Part shown: positions 5,960 through 6,888 of the stretch, in pieces | Layout of the letters: every line of letters begins with the position of its first letter | How positions within the stretch are numbered: position 1 is the stretch's first letter | Assembly: GCA_005877345.1 (NCBI GenBank) | Contig: VBPR01000108.1 | Span: 1 to 6,888, forward strand | Reading direction: 5' to 3' | Source: Nitrososphaerota archaeon | GTDB taxonomy: Archaea; Thermoproteota; Nitrososphaeria; Nitrososphaerales; Nitrososphaeraceae | DNA: 6,888 nucleotides | Translations under genes and position numbers: made by a program | The notes under the pieces: generated by a model | What the model saw: the letters and a program-made list of their open reading frames with translations, nothing else | Databases searched by the model: none | What the model was told of the DNA's origin: nothing

Positions 5960-6346
5960 ATGGCAAAACAAGATCCAAATCCTCTCCCTTATGGAGCATT
6001 ACCTTATTTTCAGATACATTATTTAATTGAACCAGTCAAGATATCTAATCCTTCATCGTATATGGCTAAGTGCAGAGCAAAAACCCAAGGACATTTTGGT
6101 AATAAAAGAGTTATCGATATACAATGGATCGGAGGCAGGTTAGCTCAAGATTTGGCATCAGATAAAGAGCTTACCGAAATGTTAAAGCCGTTTATGATTG
6201 AGGAACGTGAGATTAGCATTGACCCGCAAAAAGATAGAGTTAGGGTGTACACTAAATGGAAAAGAGAAGATAAACTAGAGTTCGATCCTCAATTCTTTCA
6301 TGTAGTTGAAAGAATTGCAAAAACGATAAAAAAATTAGAATCATAA
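5960..6346 (+). CDS. Unrecognised 128-residue soluble protein
   Basis: I do not recognise a family. The protein is predicted soluble: there is no signal peptide or membrane segment, and only one cysteine (C38). The N-terminus is proline- and aromatic-rich (PNPLPYGALPYFQIHYLIEP, residues 6-25). A mixed, probably beta-rich middle follows (about 33-60, including RVIDIQWIGGR). Then come a charged helix (62-77), a segment ISIDPQKDRVRVYTKWKRED (85-104) that looks like two strands joined by a turn, and a C-terminal amphipathic helix (111-127, ending in KTIKKLES). Coding quality looks real: the frame is open and long, starts with ATG, is preceded by a good TATA-like element, and has AT-rich wobble positions like its neighbours. 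It stands alone, 144 bases after the CHRD gene and 149 before the dehydrogenase gene. It may be a lineage-specific conserved protein; the basic C-terminal half could suit nucleic-acid or partner binding, but that is a guess. Confidence 0.75.
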   Translation: MAKQDPNPLPYGALPYFQIHYLIEPVKISNPSSYMAKCRAKTQGHFGNKRVIDIQWIGGRLAQDLASDKELTEMLKPFMIEEREISIDPQKDRVRVYTKWKREDKLEFDPQFFHVVERIAKTIKKLES

Positions 6347-6373
6347 GGTCTAGCATTACTCTATGAACCTCAA

Positions 6374-6397
6374 TTTGATTTTTGTCATGTTTAATTT
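6374..6397 (+). terminator. T-rich tract, possible terminator of the 128-residue protein gene
   Basis: About 28 bases after the stop codon the plus strand becomes T-rich, with a T5 run at 6379-6383 and further TTT runs at 6390-6392 and 6395-6397. Archaeal RNA polymerase can terminate at oligo-T tracts without a hairpin. The tract is not much above background for this AT-rich DNA. Confidence 0.25.
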
Positions 6398-6430
6398 CCA
6401 TATAGCCAAACTGTATTTGTTTCAAGAATG

Positions 6431-6449
6431 TTATAATTATTTTTTATTG
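6431..6449 (+). promoter_or_regulatory. Candidate TATA box of the nucleotide-sugar dehydrogenase gene
   Basis: TTATAATTATTTTTTATTG contains two overlapping TATA-like elements. Depending on which is used, transcription would start near 6462 or 6471 and leave a leader of about 25-34 bases. That is long enough for the AAAGG at 6485-6489, six bases before the ATG at 6496, to act as a ribosome binding site. This differs from the short-leader genes on the left. Confidence 0.35.
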
Positions 6450-6495
6450 AGATCAAATTCAATATGTACATATTAAGGAACGGTAAAGGTACCTT

Positions 6496-6888
6496 ATGAT
6501 GCATAACTCTTCCAGTCTACGCCAGGATGTGGAGGTAGTAAAAAAAATAAGGAATGGAGAGCTCAGGATTGCAATTTATGGTCTAGGTCACGTTGGAGCT
6601 CCTCTTGCTGCTGTCTGGCTGAGAGCAGGTGCCTATGTGATAGGAGTTGACAAGTCCAACAAAGTTTTATCTGAAGCAAAAAATGGAAAGACTACAATCC
6701 CTGAACCAAACGTAAATGAAGCCTATAACGAAGGTATCCAATCTGGACGATTCAAATTATATGATGATCCAGTAATAGCGTCAAGGGACTCGTATTTTAA
6801 GATGATCTGTGTTCCTGTATTGTCACAAGACCAAGGACTTTCCGCCGATCTTACTGCAGTGTCTGAAGTTGCCACGCTGATAGGAAAG
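6496..6888 (+). CDS. Nucleotide-sugar dehydrogenase, UDP-glucose/UDP-ManNAc type (5' part)
   Basis: The 131 visible codons give the NAD-binding Rossmann domain of the UDP-glucose/GDP-mannose/UDP-N-acetylmannosamine dehydrogenase family, which oxidises the sugar C6 to a uronic acid for surface polysaccharide or glycan synthesis. The dinucleotide motif is IYGLGHVGAPLAAVWLRAG (27-45), with GxGxxG at 29-34. D52 ends the second strand (VIGVDKS) and fits NAD preference. GKTTIPEPNVNEA occupies the place of the usual G-x-PxxEPG segment, and ICVPVLSQDQGLSADL (104-119) that of the VPTP region. The catalytic cysteine would lie beyond the right edge, so the substrate cannot be settled. The start is one of two tandem ATGs (6496 or 6499); an in-frame TAA at 6484 excludes anything earlier. 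About 24 residues precede the Rossmann strand, a modest extension. It may begin a surface-sugar operon. Confidence 0.88.
   Translation, partial: MMHNSSSLRQDVEVVKKIRNGELRIAIYGLGHVGAPLAAVWLRAGAYVIGVDKSNKVLSEAKNGKTTIPEPNVNEAYNEGIQSGRFKLYDDPVIASRDSYFKMICVPVLSQDQGLSADLTAVSEVATLIGK

Noticed and set aside
6486..6495. 10-base palindrome AAGGTACCTT directly before the dehydrogenase ATG
   Set aside because: It overlaps the likely ribosome binding site and has no loop, so it cannot form a useful hairpin; a 10-base palindrome alone is weak evidence for an operator.

Overview
The window looks like a piece of an AT-rich archaeal chromosome. The archaeal-eukaryotic primase pair priS/priL, an archaeal-type glycyl-tRNA synthetase, TATA-like boxes close to start codons and a secreted CHRD-domain protein together suggest a Nitrososphaeria (Thaumarchaeota) genome, perhaps Nitrososphaerales. 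The lineage is inferred from gene content and protein style, not from a database search.

The left third (1-2631) lies on the minus strand. In transcription order it holds priL (Fe-S primase large subunit), priS (catalytic primase subunit; its TTG directly follows the priL stop codon) and, after a 141-base gap, the first 108 codons of a class I glutamine amidotransferase that resembles the amidotransferase part of GMP synthase and runs off the left edge. An 83-base divergent promoter region (2632-2714) separates priL from the plus-strand genes. These are endonuclease IV (nfo, AP-site repair), glycyl-tRNA synthetase (glyS), a secreted or anchored CHRD protein, a 128-residue protein I do not recognise, and the first 131 codons of a nucleotide-sugar (UDP-glucose/UDP-ManNAc type) dehydrogenase cut by the right edge.

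Two housekeeping genes are interrupted. nfo lacks one base in a short T run near 3034-3036, and glyS carries an in-frame TGA at 4365-4367. On both sides of each lesion the protein is well conserved and every expected active-site residue is present. Assembly or base-calling errors, or very recent mutations, are therefore more likely than old pseudogenes.

Functionally, the left part combines replication priming with base-excision repair from one shared intergenic region, followed by translation (glyS) and then by cell-surface functions (CHRD protein, nucleotide-sugar dehydrogenase). No gap between genes exceeds 150 bases. No tRNA, rRNA, CRISPR array or insertion sequence was seen. I found no convincing new multi-gene system. 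The least explained structure is a tight cluster of palindromes at 5824-5891, between the CHRD gene and the unrecognised gene. A run of four adjacent genes that all seem to start with TTG is also notable.
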